Source of the DNA: Alligator mississippiensis
Taxonomy: Eukaryota; Chordata; Crocodylia; Alligatoridae
Assembly: GCF_030867095.1 (NCBI RefSeq)
Contig: NC_081824.1
Span: 396,924,329-396,988,328 of the forward strand
Length of the DNA: 64,000 nt
Direction of reading: 5' to 3'
Made by a program: the position numbers and the translations under genes. Below are positions 48,172 to 60,099 of this stretch, piece by piece. Under the pieces are notes generated by a model. It saw nothing but the letters and a program-made list of their open reading frames with translations, did not search any database and had not been told where the DNA came from. How positions within the stretch are numbered: the stretch's first letter is position 1; every line of letters begins with the position of its first letter.

Positions 48172-48770
48172 GAGAAATAGACCTTGAAAGGACCTCATGA
48201 CATCATCTAGTCCACACCCCTGACACAGGATCATCCCTATCAAAACCATCCAATGCAAACCCATTGACTTACCTCTTAGCAAAACTATAGTCAACCCTGA
48301 CCTAAGGCAAGACATAACACCCAATCTGTCACAGGTAAATATGATGGCCAGTATCCTGCTGCTGCAAAGGTTGTTAAAATATGCTCAAGTGATCCCAGGA
48401 AATGAGCCATGCCCTCTGCTACAGAGGCAGGCGGAACCCTCCACGGTCTGTACCAATCTGACCATGGTAAAAATTCCTTTCTGACTCCGGTTATGGTGAT
48501 CAGTCTGACCCTGAACAAAGGGACAAGACTGTCAACCAGGAACCGCTGGTTGTAAGGAGAACTGGCACGCCACAGTCAAAATCCCCAGCTTTGGCTTCAG
48601 CCAACAGACATATACTTTTGGGGAAGGGGGAAAAAAAAAACCCATCTTTGACATGGAGCAGCAGGAAAGGAAAAATTTCGCTCTTGGCCTGATACAAGCT
48701 CAGAAGAATGGGAAAAAGCTATAGAAGGCATAGCTCTGCCTAAATTATCTGACCAATGCCTGTCCAATCT
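48172..48770 (-). mobile_element. CR1 3-prime region
   Basis: From the left, the complement of the CR1 tail (CTTGAAAGGACCTCATGACA) is followed by CATCTAGTCCACACCCCTG and further in by AAATTCCTTTCTGACTCCGG, typical of the 3-prime untranslated part of CR1 subfamilies. No coding remains are recognisable. Confidence 0.6.
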
Positions 48771-50339
48771 CTTGACTGTTAATGAATACATTTTTAATTT
48801 ATGAACACCTAATATGAATTACTTGGTTGTTTTTTTCTTCTAGGTTTCTGCCTTTACTCCATTTTCTGGTGCCTTTTCTACCTTCATTAATTTCTTTCTA
48901 TTTTTTTTTAATGATTGATTTCATTAGTTTTTTAAAGGATTTGTTATTTCTCCAACTACTATTTCCTTCTTCAGTTTGACTGGTAAAATTATAGACTTTC
49001 CTTCTTCAGTCCATTATCAGTCCCTTTTTTTTTTTTTGCCAAATGCCCACCAGCATTTCTCATTCTTCTCAATAATTATTTCTTACACTTTGAACCTGTT
49101 ACTACAAATATCTTGCCTGCCTTTCTATTTTTCCTTCTTTTCTTCTACTTTCTCACCTCTTTTTTCAGTTGTATCACACTTCTTTTCATTTGTGCCATTT
49201 CATATTTCTGTCTTTTCATTTTCCTTCTCTTTTAAATCATTCATTTGGTGTGCCAAAAACTAATGACATGAAAGGATTAAAGTTGAAGTGCACTGGAATT
49301 TAGGAGACTTTTTGCATCCATCTGCTTTTCTGATAATTAATATGAAACTCTTTCCAGCAACTTTCTTCTTTCTATTTAATCCCTGAATTCAGAATTTGTG
49401 TGGACTAGGTGAAAAGTAATTTAGGCCTTGACGTTCCCCTTTCAGAGAAAAATTGGAGGGAGGAGGAAAAGTAACCTGCTCTGAAGTTCCAATACTTATT
49501 TCTAATGGAAGGTATGTAGCAGAATCTGAGAATTCAAAAGGAAATCAGAACAAAACTACAGATTCCAGGCCCTCCAAAAGGATGGCCACTTTTCCATACT
49601 GTTTTCTTGGGACACATTCTAGCAATAAAATTCCATAGGATATCTTCGGCTAGTCTTTTGGTAGAACTACACGCTTTCCTCTAGATACAGAAACCATGAG
49701 GGTTAGTGAGGGTTAATTTTGTTTATGACAGGATGCAAAAGGACCCTGTGTAAAATGCATGCCTTCTGTATAGTGGGAGTCTGCAGCACAGAATTTTACA
49801 GAAAGCAGATGTAAGCAGAGCATGAATAAAATATAGGTGGGCATGGGTTTCCTAATTGTGCCTCCTTGGGACCCATTAGACCCATTAAGCGACAGTACCC
49901 TCTGTAAAACATCAGCACAAGTTTCCACCATCTCAGTCTCTGGCCCAATATATAAAAAATACTTTGAGCTCCTTGGGCAAGAAGTGCTATATAAATAGAA
50001 TTATTAATATTGTCTGGAGAATTTTGCAAGACTGATGATTTATTGTTATAGTTGTTCTGTAATAGAATGGGTTCTAAGATCCTCAGGCATATGAGGGCAG
50101 CTTTGCATCACTTCATACCTGTAAAACAGCTTCTAAGATGGGTTCCTTCACCCTGAGTCAGACAATCAGCACATAATTTATTGCCACCATCATGTCTCCC
50201 TTTTCCTGGGAATGAAGCAGTGAATATGGGCAGGAGAAAGGGGATAAAGTAGAGGCTTTATCTTAGAATAGCTTCTTGACTTCACTGAAAGCTCATGCAA
50301 ATCAAAACAATCTGTATCTAGGGACTAGGATAATGTAGA
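48771..50339. other. AT-rich unique DNA with a pyrimidine-rich tract
   Basis: About 48,830-49,240 is strongly T/C-rich (TTTCTTCTTTTC-like). No gene is supported. Confidence 0.4.
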
Positions 50340-50406
50340 TAAACCCTTAGGTCCAAAGAGACATCAGCAGTGATCTCTCACAGTCGAGGATGATCACTCC
50401 CACGGG

Positions 50407-50592
50407 TCAAGTAAAGGGTTGTAAATGAGTCCATTGATGGCTAAGGAGGCTGATCCTAGAGCTGTAGACTGTCTGGCAAATGCCACAGGTGTTGGTTAAA
50501 GGGAGGGTCAGCCCATGCATTTCTTGGTCTTGATGTCCTTTCCTTCCACCTCTGTCATTTTTATGCCTCCAGGACAAGACAGTTTTCCTCAA
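50407..50592 (-). pseudogene. C-terminal zinc-finger segment of the RTE-like LINE
   Basis: A C-x2-C ... H-x4-H pattern (CGICQTVYSSRISLLSHQWT, then H) ends the protein, as in full-length members of this family, where it is thought to bind nucleic acid. This segment is unbroken, although the rest of the element is decayed. Confidence 0.6.
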
Positions 50593-51265
50593 AGTAAGAT
50601 GTACCTTCTCTCACAAGGTGTCACCATGTCCCAGGCTAGTTTATTCCTGATTTTTGATATCAATGCCATACTTCTTAATGTTCACCTTGAACATGTCATT
50701 GAAGCATTTCCTCCGGGTCCTGTGTGTCCTTTGTCCTTGGCTGAGTTGGGAGTATTATTTTGGTAATTGTACATCAGGCATGTGTACACAATGCCCTATC
50801 ACAGCTGCTGTTGAATAATCAATGTTTCCATACTGGTGGTGTTAGTGTTGGTGAGGACACTGGCATTTGTGTGACAATCCTGCTACGTTATGCCAAGGAT
50901 CTTCCAGAAGTAGTGCTGGTGATAGCATTCCAGGCTTTTTAGGTGGTTTCTGTTGGTCACTCAAGCTTCACAGCCATAGAGAAGAACTGAGATTACCACA
51001 GCTTTGTATAATAGGATATTTGTTCAAGTTCTGATGTTGTGACCATTGAACAGACAATGATAGTTTTCTGAAGGCAGAGCTGGCCTCATTGACTTTGGCT
51101 TTCTTTGAAAGATGGCTGCTAAGGTATGCAAAGTACTCAACATTTTCCAGATCCTATCAATAGGGAACTTTTCTGGGGGAGATGACTGGAGAAAGCTGGT
51201 GAAGCACCTTTATTTTTCCAGTGTTAAGGGTCAGTCCCAGACACTGGTATACTTGAGAGAAGCAG

Positions 51266-51695
51266 TTAAGGGTTGTTTCTAGGTCCTCCTTCAGTATGTA
51301 CAATGACAACGTAATTTTCAGCATACTGAAGTTCCACAATCAGTATCTGAAGTAACTTTGGTTTTGGCATGGAGGCAGGAGAGATTGAAAATGTTCCCAT
51401 CCATCCCATACTTAATACTGAAGGCATATGGCAGATGGTTATGGATGAGCATCTTGATGCCTGCAAGAAAAACAGGAAATAGAATTTGTGTGATCTTACA
51501 GCCCTGCTTGATGTCAGTTGAAATGGCAAAGGGCTCCATAGCAGAACCACAGCATAGGATGGAGGCAGTCATCTGGTCATGAAGGAGTCTTAGGATGGTG
51601 ATAAAATTCCCAGGGCAGGCAAATTTTGATAAGTTCTCCCATAGAGCCTCAGGGTTAACAGAGTCAAAGGTTTTGGTTAAATCAGTAATGCTCAT
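51266..51695 (-). pseudogene. Reverse transcriptase of the RTE-like LINE
   Basis: The domain would copy the element RNA into DNA at the nick. Visible are DLTKTFDSVN (first catalytic Asp region), the KQGC turn, YGMDGNIFNLSCLHAKTKV and, after a frameshift, QYAENYVV where the catalytic box should read YADD. Both catalytic aspartates of that box are therefore lost. Upstream fingers homology continues to about 52,100 in other frames. Confidence 0.7.
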
Positions 51696-52866
51696 TTACA
51701 GTTCTTGGTATTTTTCCTGGATCTGCCAGGCCACAAAAATCATGTCCATGGTGCCTCTTGATGTTCTGAAGCCACACTGAGTCTCAAGAAGGATTTCTGT
51801 GGCAAGAGGAAGCTGTTTGTTCAGCAGAATTTGAGCAAGGATCTTCCCAACAATGGAAAGGACACTGATACCTCAATAGTTTCCAGAGTCAGACTTGTCT
51901 TCCTTTTAAAAGATGGTGACAATATTGGCATTCCTTAGGTCAGTGGGAATTCCCTTAGTGTTCCAGATTTTAAGAATGTGTATGAAGCATTTTGGTCATA
52001 GTTTCCCTACCAACTTTGAAGACATCAGCTGATATGCCATCATGGCCAGATGCTTTGTTGTTCTTCTTCTGCCTTATCACTTGGTGGACTTCTTCGGAGG
52101 TTGGTGGACTGGCAAGTACTTCCCTTACTGGATGCTATGGAATGGATTTGATGGTTTTATCAATCACCACCAATTCTCAGTTCAGGAGCTTTTGGTAGAG
52201 CTCCTTCCAGCAGTTTTTGATGCACTTGTTGTCTTTGAGTGGTGTATTGCTGTCTTCAGATCAGCAGATGGGGTGAGTCCATAAGAGTTTAGTCCATACA
52301 CAGTCTTGATTGCACTGAAGAAGTGCCGCACGGCATGACTGTCAACAAATGGTTGGATTTATTTTGCCTTCTCTTTCCAACCTTTTGTTTTTGATTTCTT
52401 GAATCTTCCTCTGGGCTTCAGCTTTTAGCCTTATAGGAGCTTCCTGCTTCTGACTGGATGTTGGATGGTTTGCCAGTAACAGAAAGCTTTTCTCTTCTGT
52501 TTGAGAAGGACTTTGATCTCAGCATATGTCAACCAGTCTTAATTGTATTGGGGGACAAAGCCAATTGTTTCCATTCAAACTTTGTGAATGGTTTCCTTTA
52601 GTTTTTGCCAATCTTTCTCAATACAAGTGCTATCACACCTGTGATATGAATGTTTTTTTGATCACACATTCTTATGATGATGTAGATGAGGAAGTGCTAT
52701 TGTTTCAAGCAGGGGTGGTGCCATGTTGTTTTGTACCTGTCATGTTGTCTGAAGATAGTGTTAGTAAAGGCAAGGTCATACCCTACACATTTACTAAGAG
52801 GATGACATTGGAATTGGCCTTGCCCACTCCTTGCTTCCCGATGGTGCTCCTCCATATCTTAAAATC

Positions 52867-53300
52867 CTAGCCAACTCTTGCATTGAAATATCCAAGGAGG
52901 ATGATCTTATCTTCTTTTGGGATGATAGTCAGGATTTCATCAAGGTCAGCATAAAACTTGCCTTTCTGTTCTTCCTTGGCATTGAAGTTGGAGCATATGC
53001 ACTGATAATGGTAGCACACAAATTGTTGGTCAGTTGGAGGTGGAAAGTCATGGGGCATCATTAATGCCAATTTGGTCATTTGACTGACAATCTAGTTCTT
53101 AATTACAAAAACAATGCCGTGTATCCATCTGTTGTTTTCAGGCTTCACTTTACAGAAGAATATATAGTCATCCCCCTCCTTTCTCAGAAGGCCTTCATTT
53201 GCACCTCTGGTCTCATTGAAAGAAGCAATATTTATGTTATATCACAAGAGTTCTTGGGTGACAATAGATGTTCTACATTCAGGTCTGTCACTGTTTAGGT
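52867..53300 (-). pseudogene. AP-endonuclease of the RTE-like LINE
   Basis: The frame reads DFPPPTDQQFVCYHYQCICS, then KGKFYADLDEILTIIPKEDK and ILLGYFNARVG. In the family the motif is GDFNARVG, so the Asp is replaced by Tyr. The N-terminal part continues right to about 53,564 in other frames. Confidence 0.65.
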
Positions 53301-53639
53301 CATCTTGTAGAATTGATATGTTCCAGGATGAAAAAGACATTTTTGTTTCAACCACAATTTCAGTGACCACCCTGGTAGCAGCTCTCCAATTATCCAGTCA
53401 GGTAAGATGTGACAGTCTATGCTTGGGGAACATATTCTAGTCCCCTCCCAATCCAGTTTGAGCAGATAGAATCCTAAAAAGGACTGCTCAGGTGTTATCA
53501 TGTTTGCTGAATCACCTGCCTGTCCCATTCTAAGGCTGAAGTTACCACCACATGACCACCACATGCATGTGGACCCAAGATTAGGGACTCCTGGTGATGA
53601 TTTTTTTTGTCCCCATTGCCACTCATATATCGCAACAGG

Positions 53640-54930
53640 ACTTTGTAGAGGTTATGGGTATTGATGACTGGTCATTGTGGTAGATGTTGGACCAGTAGGA
53701 GAAGCCTGTGCCTGACTTACTTTATGTGAGAACACTTGTGGGAGCCACTCCTGAGGAATGGAAGTGCTTTGGACAAACCCTGACACTCTGGGGGAGAGAC
53801 CCAGGGACCCCAGCCCTAAAAACTTACCTGAGAGGCAGGCTGGGTTGGTTGGCAATTCACATGAGCTGGCAATGTAGTGGCTTTTCAAGCAGGTCTCAAT
53901 TAAGTTCGGTGGTGGCCAGCTGATGATGTCAGCTGCAGCCGCCACCTCAGGGAATTTAAAAATGCCGGCAGAAGCCAGCAACTGGCGGAGAGGCAGAAGG
54001 CAAGAAGACGAGCTCACCAGGGTGCAACCTGGTCAAGCAGTAATTGCAAATAACCCTGCCCCACAGATAATAGGTGAGAGCAGTGTCTGGGAGCCGGACA
54101 AGGCTTGTTTACCTCAGGCTCCGCTAGAGCGAGCTTGGGGTCAGCCACCAACCCCAGTGCATGGGCAGGGTTTATTTAATCCTGAGCCTACAGAGGGCAC
54201 TGCAGGTATAAGCCCTGCACTGATGTCAAGCAAGGTCAAAGACCCAGAGCAAAGAACAGGCTGCAACCACGAGCCTGTACTGTGAATGGAGGTGGAAGAG
54301 GCTGGGGTCCCTCAACTGAAAAAGAGAAACTGGGACCACCAGCTGGCACAACAGCACAACAACTCCTCTGGTTGGTGAGTGGATGGAGTCTAGGGGAGGT
54401 GGAGCCCCAGGACCAACTGCAACAAGGCAGTGAGTACCCCCTTCTCTGGGCTTGGGCTTGGAACACCACCGACTCCTCCTTTTCAGTTAAAATTCCATCA
54501 AGTCATTGCAGGAGTGTTGCGGGGGGGGGGCATCCCAGGGAGAGGAGAGATACTCATAGTGCCTACTGAGGTCATGACTACACTGTTGCAAATTAGCAAC
54601 TTCATGGATCTTTGCAGAGGAGAAACCTGTTTCCAGTGGCAAAGAGATCCAAGATGACTGGGGTTACTCTGGCACTGTATCTTTCATTCACCTTCACAGC
54701 CATTGCAAAGTATGCCTTTTTCATCTGCTTGCTCCACTGTTAAGGTCTTACTGTTATGTTGGACTGCTCTTGGTTTGATATCTCACCTTTGCCCTTACTG
54801 CCAATGGGTAACCCTACCAGAAGTACAAGACTTCGGGCAGTGTTGCTCTTAGGGTCATTGGTACACACAAGACTCTCTACTCTGCCAAGGTGGCAGTCCA
54901 TAGAGAGGAGGCCCAGAGGTTGCAAGATGG
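53640..54930. other. GC-richer block, possible 5-prime UTR of the LINE or another element
   Basis: It stands out in composition from both flanks. It holds long but low-complexity open frames on both strands (for example 120 codons at 53,923 plus), TTTAAAAATGCCGGCAGAAG near 53,957 and a G-run near 54,522. The last 150 bp (TTCGGGCAGTGTTGCTCTTA, GTACACACAAGACTCTCTAC) look like LINE-associated sequence. No terminal repeats or target duplication were found. Confidence 0.35.
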
Positions 54931-55640
54931 TTTAAAGTATGTAGTATGCATGTCTTTCCTCCAGCAATAACTTCATGCACCTTTACCAAGCCCCAGAACC
55001 TGTTCCATAATTACAGGTTGCCAGAGAATGGACTTTCTATCCTACAAAAAAAAAAAAAAAAAAGGCAAAAACAACTTATCCCAAACAGAGCAAATTAAAT
55101 TCTGGGGAAGGGGGAGAAAATGATTTTAGATGAACTGAAATGCTTCATTTCAATACATGCAAATCTTTCTAATTAATTTAGATTCTTTAAATATTTTCAA
55201 TATATACAAATAGATAAGCTTTACAAACAAATATTGTTTCAAATGAAAAATCAAAACTTTTCATTCTAAATATATCAAAATAGGACACTTTAAATAGCTT
55301 GTTTTTTTCCCAAGTTTTAAAAATTTACTTTCATCAAATATTAACATTTCAATACTAAATTAGAATTTTCTAACAGAAAAATAAACTTTATGATAAAAAA
55401 TTTCTTTCAAGCACTATTTATAGGTGTAAATGGAACTCATCTTTTAACTAGCTAAGTGCTACTCAACTACCTAAAGTTACAAGTGTAGAGTAACTCTTGT
55501 TCCAAATTCATTTCTCTAGATCCCATCTCAACTTGTCTTTCTGAACATGTTCAGAAGAGATCTGCTAACTGGCACTTACTCTACTGTGATCCTATTCTGT
55601 CCAGGTCAACAAAAAGCCTGAAAGTGCAAGTGCCCTCAGC
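54931..55640. other. Very AT-rich unique DNA
   Basis: A run of about 19 A lies near 55,046, followed by A/T-rich sequence to about 55,400. No feature is supported. Confidence 0.45.
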
Positions 55641-55770
55641 CTATTCTATAGACTAATAGTTAGGGCACTCCCCAGGGAAGTGGGCCATGAGGGTTAAAAT
55701 CCTCTCATTGTAAGGAGGGACTAGAAACCAGGTTTCCCAGTTTCTGGGTGAATGTTCTAATCATTACAAA
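55641..55770 (+). mobile_element. tRNA-derived SINE-like fragment
   Basis: An A-box-like head (AATAGTTAGGGCACTCCCCA) is followed about 40 bp later by a B-box-like GAGGGTTAAAATCCTC. The far end, CCCAGTTTCTGGGTGAATGT, looks like the inverse of the head, as in some reptile SINE copies with tRNA-like sequences at both ends. Confidence 0.5.
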
Positions 55771-56035
55771 AAAGATTACAACCATCCCCATAAGTTAGTT
55801 AGGTGCTTGTCTCAGAAGTAGGATTAGTCATAGCAGGTCATGTGTAAACTAAGGTGACTAACATGCCAAAATTACAGAGAGAAGTGGACGTGCACGCTCA
55901 CCCTTTATTTGGTATTTAACATTGGCTGCTTCTAGATGCATGTAGGCTTTGGGCCTTCTCCTTTGAAATGTCTACCTTTCCATTGTCTGTGTTTCAATTA
56001 GTACCACTCTTCAAAGGTACCTAAGTTTTCTCATT

Positions 56036-56599
56036 GGCTGCATCCATACATGCAGGCATGTGAAGTTTGTGACACCACAAACCACACACATTGCACGTTA
56101 AACCATGCACAGGGTTGCTAATTTGCAGTGTGGGGTCAAAATTTGCAACCAGGATTTCCATGTAGCAAAACAAACAGACAAACAACAAACCCTGAAGAAA
56201 AGGGGCACAAAACACACCAAAATAGCACTCACCAGGAAAAATGAAAAGACGGACTAGGAGGCAACCCTGGGTTGGCTGCTTCCCTGTCTCCACATTCTGC
56301 TTCCTGACTGGCTGGGGTGCAGGGTGCATCAGCGTGGTGCCTGCCTGCTGGTTAGCCCTGCATTTAGGTACCCTATGCCCCCAGACAACCCCCACCACAG
56401 CACATGGAGCCTTATTGGAGCAGCATGCTGGAAGGTAGGAGGAGTTTGGCACAGGCAGTTTGCCCAAAGCAGGACAGCGTGTCCCACAACAAAGTGCACA
56501 TGCAGGGAAGTGTGCTGTGGCACAAAGTAGCAGCACAAATTTGTGCTGCTACTATTTGTGCCGCTGCAAGTCCATACCCCCGCTCATCTGGATGCAACC
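56036..56599. mobile_element. Harbinger-like element with ATT duplication
   Basis: A 564-bp element with ends GGCTGCATCCATACATG and, inverted, GGTTGCATCCAGATG, flanked by ATT at 56,033-56,035 and 56,600-56,602. The terminus resembles that at 46,536 (GGGTGCATCTACATATG). Near the right end is a perfect 26-bp palindrome (56,527-56,552). The antisense 171-codon frame has no recognisable domain. Confidence 0.65.
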
Positions 56600-57026
56600 A
56601 TTGATTGCTTAAATATCCTACATGGCAAAAGGGGGTGTGGTTGCACCTCCCTCACAGCAACACCAGATCTGTACATGTACACAGGAATGTGGATGGAGAC
56701 AGAAAGAGGCTGGCCCATTACAAAATTGACATGTATAGTGCTCCTACTGATCTGGGATGGTTCAGAAGCATGGATAACTAAAAGAAGTCACAGGCTGTCC
56801 ACAATTATTTTTCTTTGGGCTGGTCTTCAGATATGGTCATTCCACCCAACTACCCTAATGTTACAGAGAGTGGCCTTTCATATGCTTATTTTCCATCTAT
56901 CCCCATAAAACTTACACTGGTGCTTTTCCAGGGCCCAGCTTCAACAGGAAGGATAAAAGGTGTCTTCATCCAATCTCTTCTTGTGGGTGTGCCCATTGTG
57001 TGTGTCCCTATAAGAGCTTTCTCACT

Positions 57027-57222
57027 ATAAGGGTGTTAAAGTATTGGAAAAGACTATTCATGGATGTCATGGAATCTCCATCCTTAGACATTTTTAAAAG
57101 CAAGTTTAGATAGATATTTGACTATGATGGTTTAGCGAGGGACAAATCTTCCCCTGATCTGGGAGTTAGAGTAGAAAATCTCCTGAGGTCCCTTTCACCC
57201 CTCCTATTCTATGATTCTGTAT
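57027..57222 (+). mobile_element. CR1 3-prime end fragment
   Basis: The sequence from GGGTGTTAAAGTATTGGAAA to CTCCTGAGGTCCCTTTCACC and TATTCTATGATTCTG is the CR1 C-terminus plus 3-prime tail with its octamer-type ending. Confidence 0.8.
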
Positions 57223-58216
57223 CTATACCAGATGAATCTGATAACCCTGAACTGAGGATATTGGTCCTGTTAGAGTGTTATGGACCATTTGGTACTGCAC
57301 ACTGAACCCACACAACAGATTGCTTAATTATTTTCCAGTCCTAATGCCTATATATCAGAGGGAAATCAGTTCCACCTGAAATACTGAGCAGGAACATCAT
57401 TCCTTTAGAAACTTCTTGAATGTTTTTTTCTTTTTTTTCTTTTTTTGCTCAGTTTCAACCACCTGCTAAAGCCATTAACAAAAATCATATTCTAACCCAG
57501 AAAAAAAAAAGCTTCTAAAGCAAGTACTTTAGAAATGCCTTATGGGCCTGGGAAAGGCTGGCCAAGAGAGGGGATGGACTAGCAGATGTCATGAGGCTGA
57601 GACTATGCTGCAGTTACATATAATTTTTTAAGGAGCATTTCACTACTTTAGATTAGATGCATGTTTAGCCAAAGCCATGGATACATTATTACTTGTATCA
57701 AAATCAGAAAAAAACAACAACATTAAAATAGCTAATAGCTGAAGGAATGGCATTGGGGGGAAATGATTAAAGAAATGGATTCTATTGGGAAAAAAAAAAA
57801 AAGATTCCTTTTCCCTTGGATAATTCTTAATAGTGGCATTTCTGCATTCAATAATAATTGGATACAATGCATATACAGTAGTGATAGCAAGTGCAGAGCC
57901 AAAACTCAAGGCACTCTCTCTTCCAGGACAGTGCCCATGACACAGATCTAGGTTCCCTCTGGTTCACTTTCCTTCTGGCCCCTCATATATTGTTGTCTTG
58001 GTTCCTAGCTGTTTAGTTTCAAGAGATGTGAGGGATATGCTAGACTCTGCCTAGCCCAAGGCTAAAGTCTTTTGCTAGCAGGTGGGCAATGTAAATTCAG
58101 TCTCTCACTGGGGAAGGGAGAGCTAGAACTCAGATATTTTGCTCCATGGTAAGTGCTACTAGGTTGTTGATGTAAAGGGGCTCCCTCCTCTATCATCATG
58201 TTTTCATGGCTTAAAT
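57223..58216. other. Unique DNA, no feature seen
   Basis: Ordinary AT-rich sequence without a supported gene or repeat. Confidence 0.4.
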
Positions 58217-58699
58217 CAGGGCTGTCCAAATTCTAAGCAGCCATGAGCCACAAGCCCTGTGAGCCACACCAGTGGGGATAATGAGGCCCCAAGCCATATG
58301 CTTCAGAGATGAGCCCTACCCCACATTGCACTATGTGCCTTACACCTCCTCCTCTTGCAGTGAGTGCCACCCAAGTGCCTTCCCCCACATGCAATGATCC
58401 AACAACAATGTTCTTCCCACCACCACCACTTCACCATGTGCCTACATGAGCACCTGCCCTTCTACTGCTGCACCATACTCTGTGCAGCTTTGGATCCCCT
58501 CTGAACACCCTGTGTCATGCTGTCCTGCACCCAGCCAGCCTCTGGCACTTGTGCAAAGTACAGAAGCTGGGGTAGGGAAGAGGAACCCAAAGACTTATAA
58601 ATTGACTGAATGGGCAGGATAAGTGACAAGGAGAGTCACAGCCCAGCCACTCCCCTTGTGAGCTCATGCAGCTCGCGGGCTGCCAGTTGGACAGCCCTG
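58217..58699. mobile_element. hAT-like element with perfect 13-bp inverted ends
   Basis: A 483-bp element starts CAGGGCTGTCCAA and ends TTGGACAGCCCTG, perfect inverted repeats of the common hAT form. The flanking octamers GCTTAAAT and ACTTACAC match at 5 of 8. It contains no transposase remains. Confidence 0.75.
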
Positions 58700-59599
58700 A
58701 CTTACACAGAGTTACACATCTTTCCTGGATTTGGATTTGGGTTTATATTGCCAAGTGGGTCAGACTGTAGTGATCGAAGTTATGATATAGAGTTGCATCC
58801 CCGCACAAGACTGAGGAAGTTGGAAATTGGGAGATGGTCCCTCAGTCAGGGACCAACAAGCTAGGTAGAGACAGACAAAGGGTCTTCAGAGCTTGTCTAT
58901 TGCTTCAAAATAAAGTTCGTTGTTCATTTCTTTTCATTCATTTTATGCCAGTATTTATTGAACTGGTGGTCACCACACAGACTGCTTTAACTGTTACTTC
59001 ACATGAGGACAGGGACAACATATTTGCGGGGAGTTGGGGTGGTGCAGGCATTAAGGTGTACAGTTAACAGTCCAGAGCTCGCATGTTTAAGGCCATAGCA
59101 GAAGCACTCATGGTGAGGCCCTATCCGGTTCCAATGATTCTGTAAATTTTGCTAAATGCCTTGTCACAAGGACATGAAAAAGAAAAGGTAGCAAATTGTG
59201 GGACCGTTCATCCTTTAACTGTTGATCGTTTGTTAAAATAGCTGTTGGTGAGGGGCCCTGATCACATTCTGTAACTTATGTGATTGAATTATCCTGTCCA
59301 TTAATTCATTTTATAATGAATGCAAGAAAGGACTCACAAATTACATGCCACAACCATTAGCAGATTGTTTGCATTCACTACATATTTTATTAAATGCAGA
59401 TTCTTAAATTGCTTTGGGTCTAGCGAGCAGAGAAGAGGTTAGCTGTGTTAGGCTGCAGTCAGGCAGAAGGTAGGGCAGTATAGTACTTTAAAGACTCACC
59501 AGTTAATCTCTGAAGTCTTTTGACTTCTGCTCTTAAATAAATGAATGGGAGCCAACCTACTAGGCAGGTGTGCCACATATTAGGCTTGCACCCTCTCAA
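58700..59599. other. Unique DNA, no feature seen
   Basis: No supported feature. Confidence 0.4.
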
Positions 59600-60099
59600 C
59601 TAGAGAATTGGTGGGACCATTAGGTGACCAAGGTGCAAAGGGTGCACTCAGAGGTGATAAGGCCATAAGAGAGAAGCTAAACAAATTCTTTGCATTGGTC
59701 TTTACTGCAGAAGACACTGGAGAAATTCCCTTGCCAGATGAATTCTTTCTAGTAGATTGGTCTGAAGAGTTGGACTACACTGAAGTGACAACAGAGGAAG
59801 TTTTATAGCAAATTAACTAAAAACTAATAAGTCACAGGGAGTCCTAAAGGAATCCAAAACAAAATTGCAGAACTGCTAGAAGTAATATGTGACCTCTTGT
59901 TACAAATGGTCTCTGTGCCAGAGGATTGGCAGGTTGCCAACATAACACCCATCTTCAAGAAGAGCTCCAGAGGTGATTTTGAGAACTGCAGACCACTGAA
60001 TCTCCCTGGTAAGTTGGTAGAATCTACAATAAAAAATAAAATTAGCGGTCACAAATATGATCTGCTGAGAACACAGTTTTTGTAAAGGGAAATCCTACC
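59600..60099 (+). mobile_element. Internal CR1 fragment
   Basis: The plus strand reads DKAIREKLNKFFALVFTAED followed by TGEIPLPDEFF, then, with a stop and frameshifts, EDWQVANITPIFKKSSRGDF, the region between endonuclease and RT core. It is cut off at both ends and abuts the tail of the opposite-strand CR1 at about 60,100. It has far more stops than its neighbour, so it is older or from another subfamily. Confidence 0.8.

Larger units (their letters stand above)
50340..53600 (-). mobile_element. Near full-length decayed APE-type LINE (RTE-like, clade unsure)
   Basis: The minus strand carries endonuclease, reverse transcriptase and a C-terminal zinc knuckle in the expected order, each in several broken frames. 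The endonuclease contains KEDKIILLGYFNARVGQ (family GDFNARVG). The RT contains LTKTFDSVNPEALWENLSKF and KQGCKITQILFPVF. The last part holds CGICQTVYSSRISLLSHQWT. These match a LINE family found in many animals, often annotated as craniofacial-development-protein-2-like. The 3-prime end lies near 50,340. Placement with RTE is tentative. Confidence 0.75.

Noticed and set aside
56021-56536. A 171-codon minus-strand frame
   Set aside because: It lies within a Harbinger-like element, overlaps its inverted end, and has no domain or codon bias that suggests a protein.
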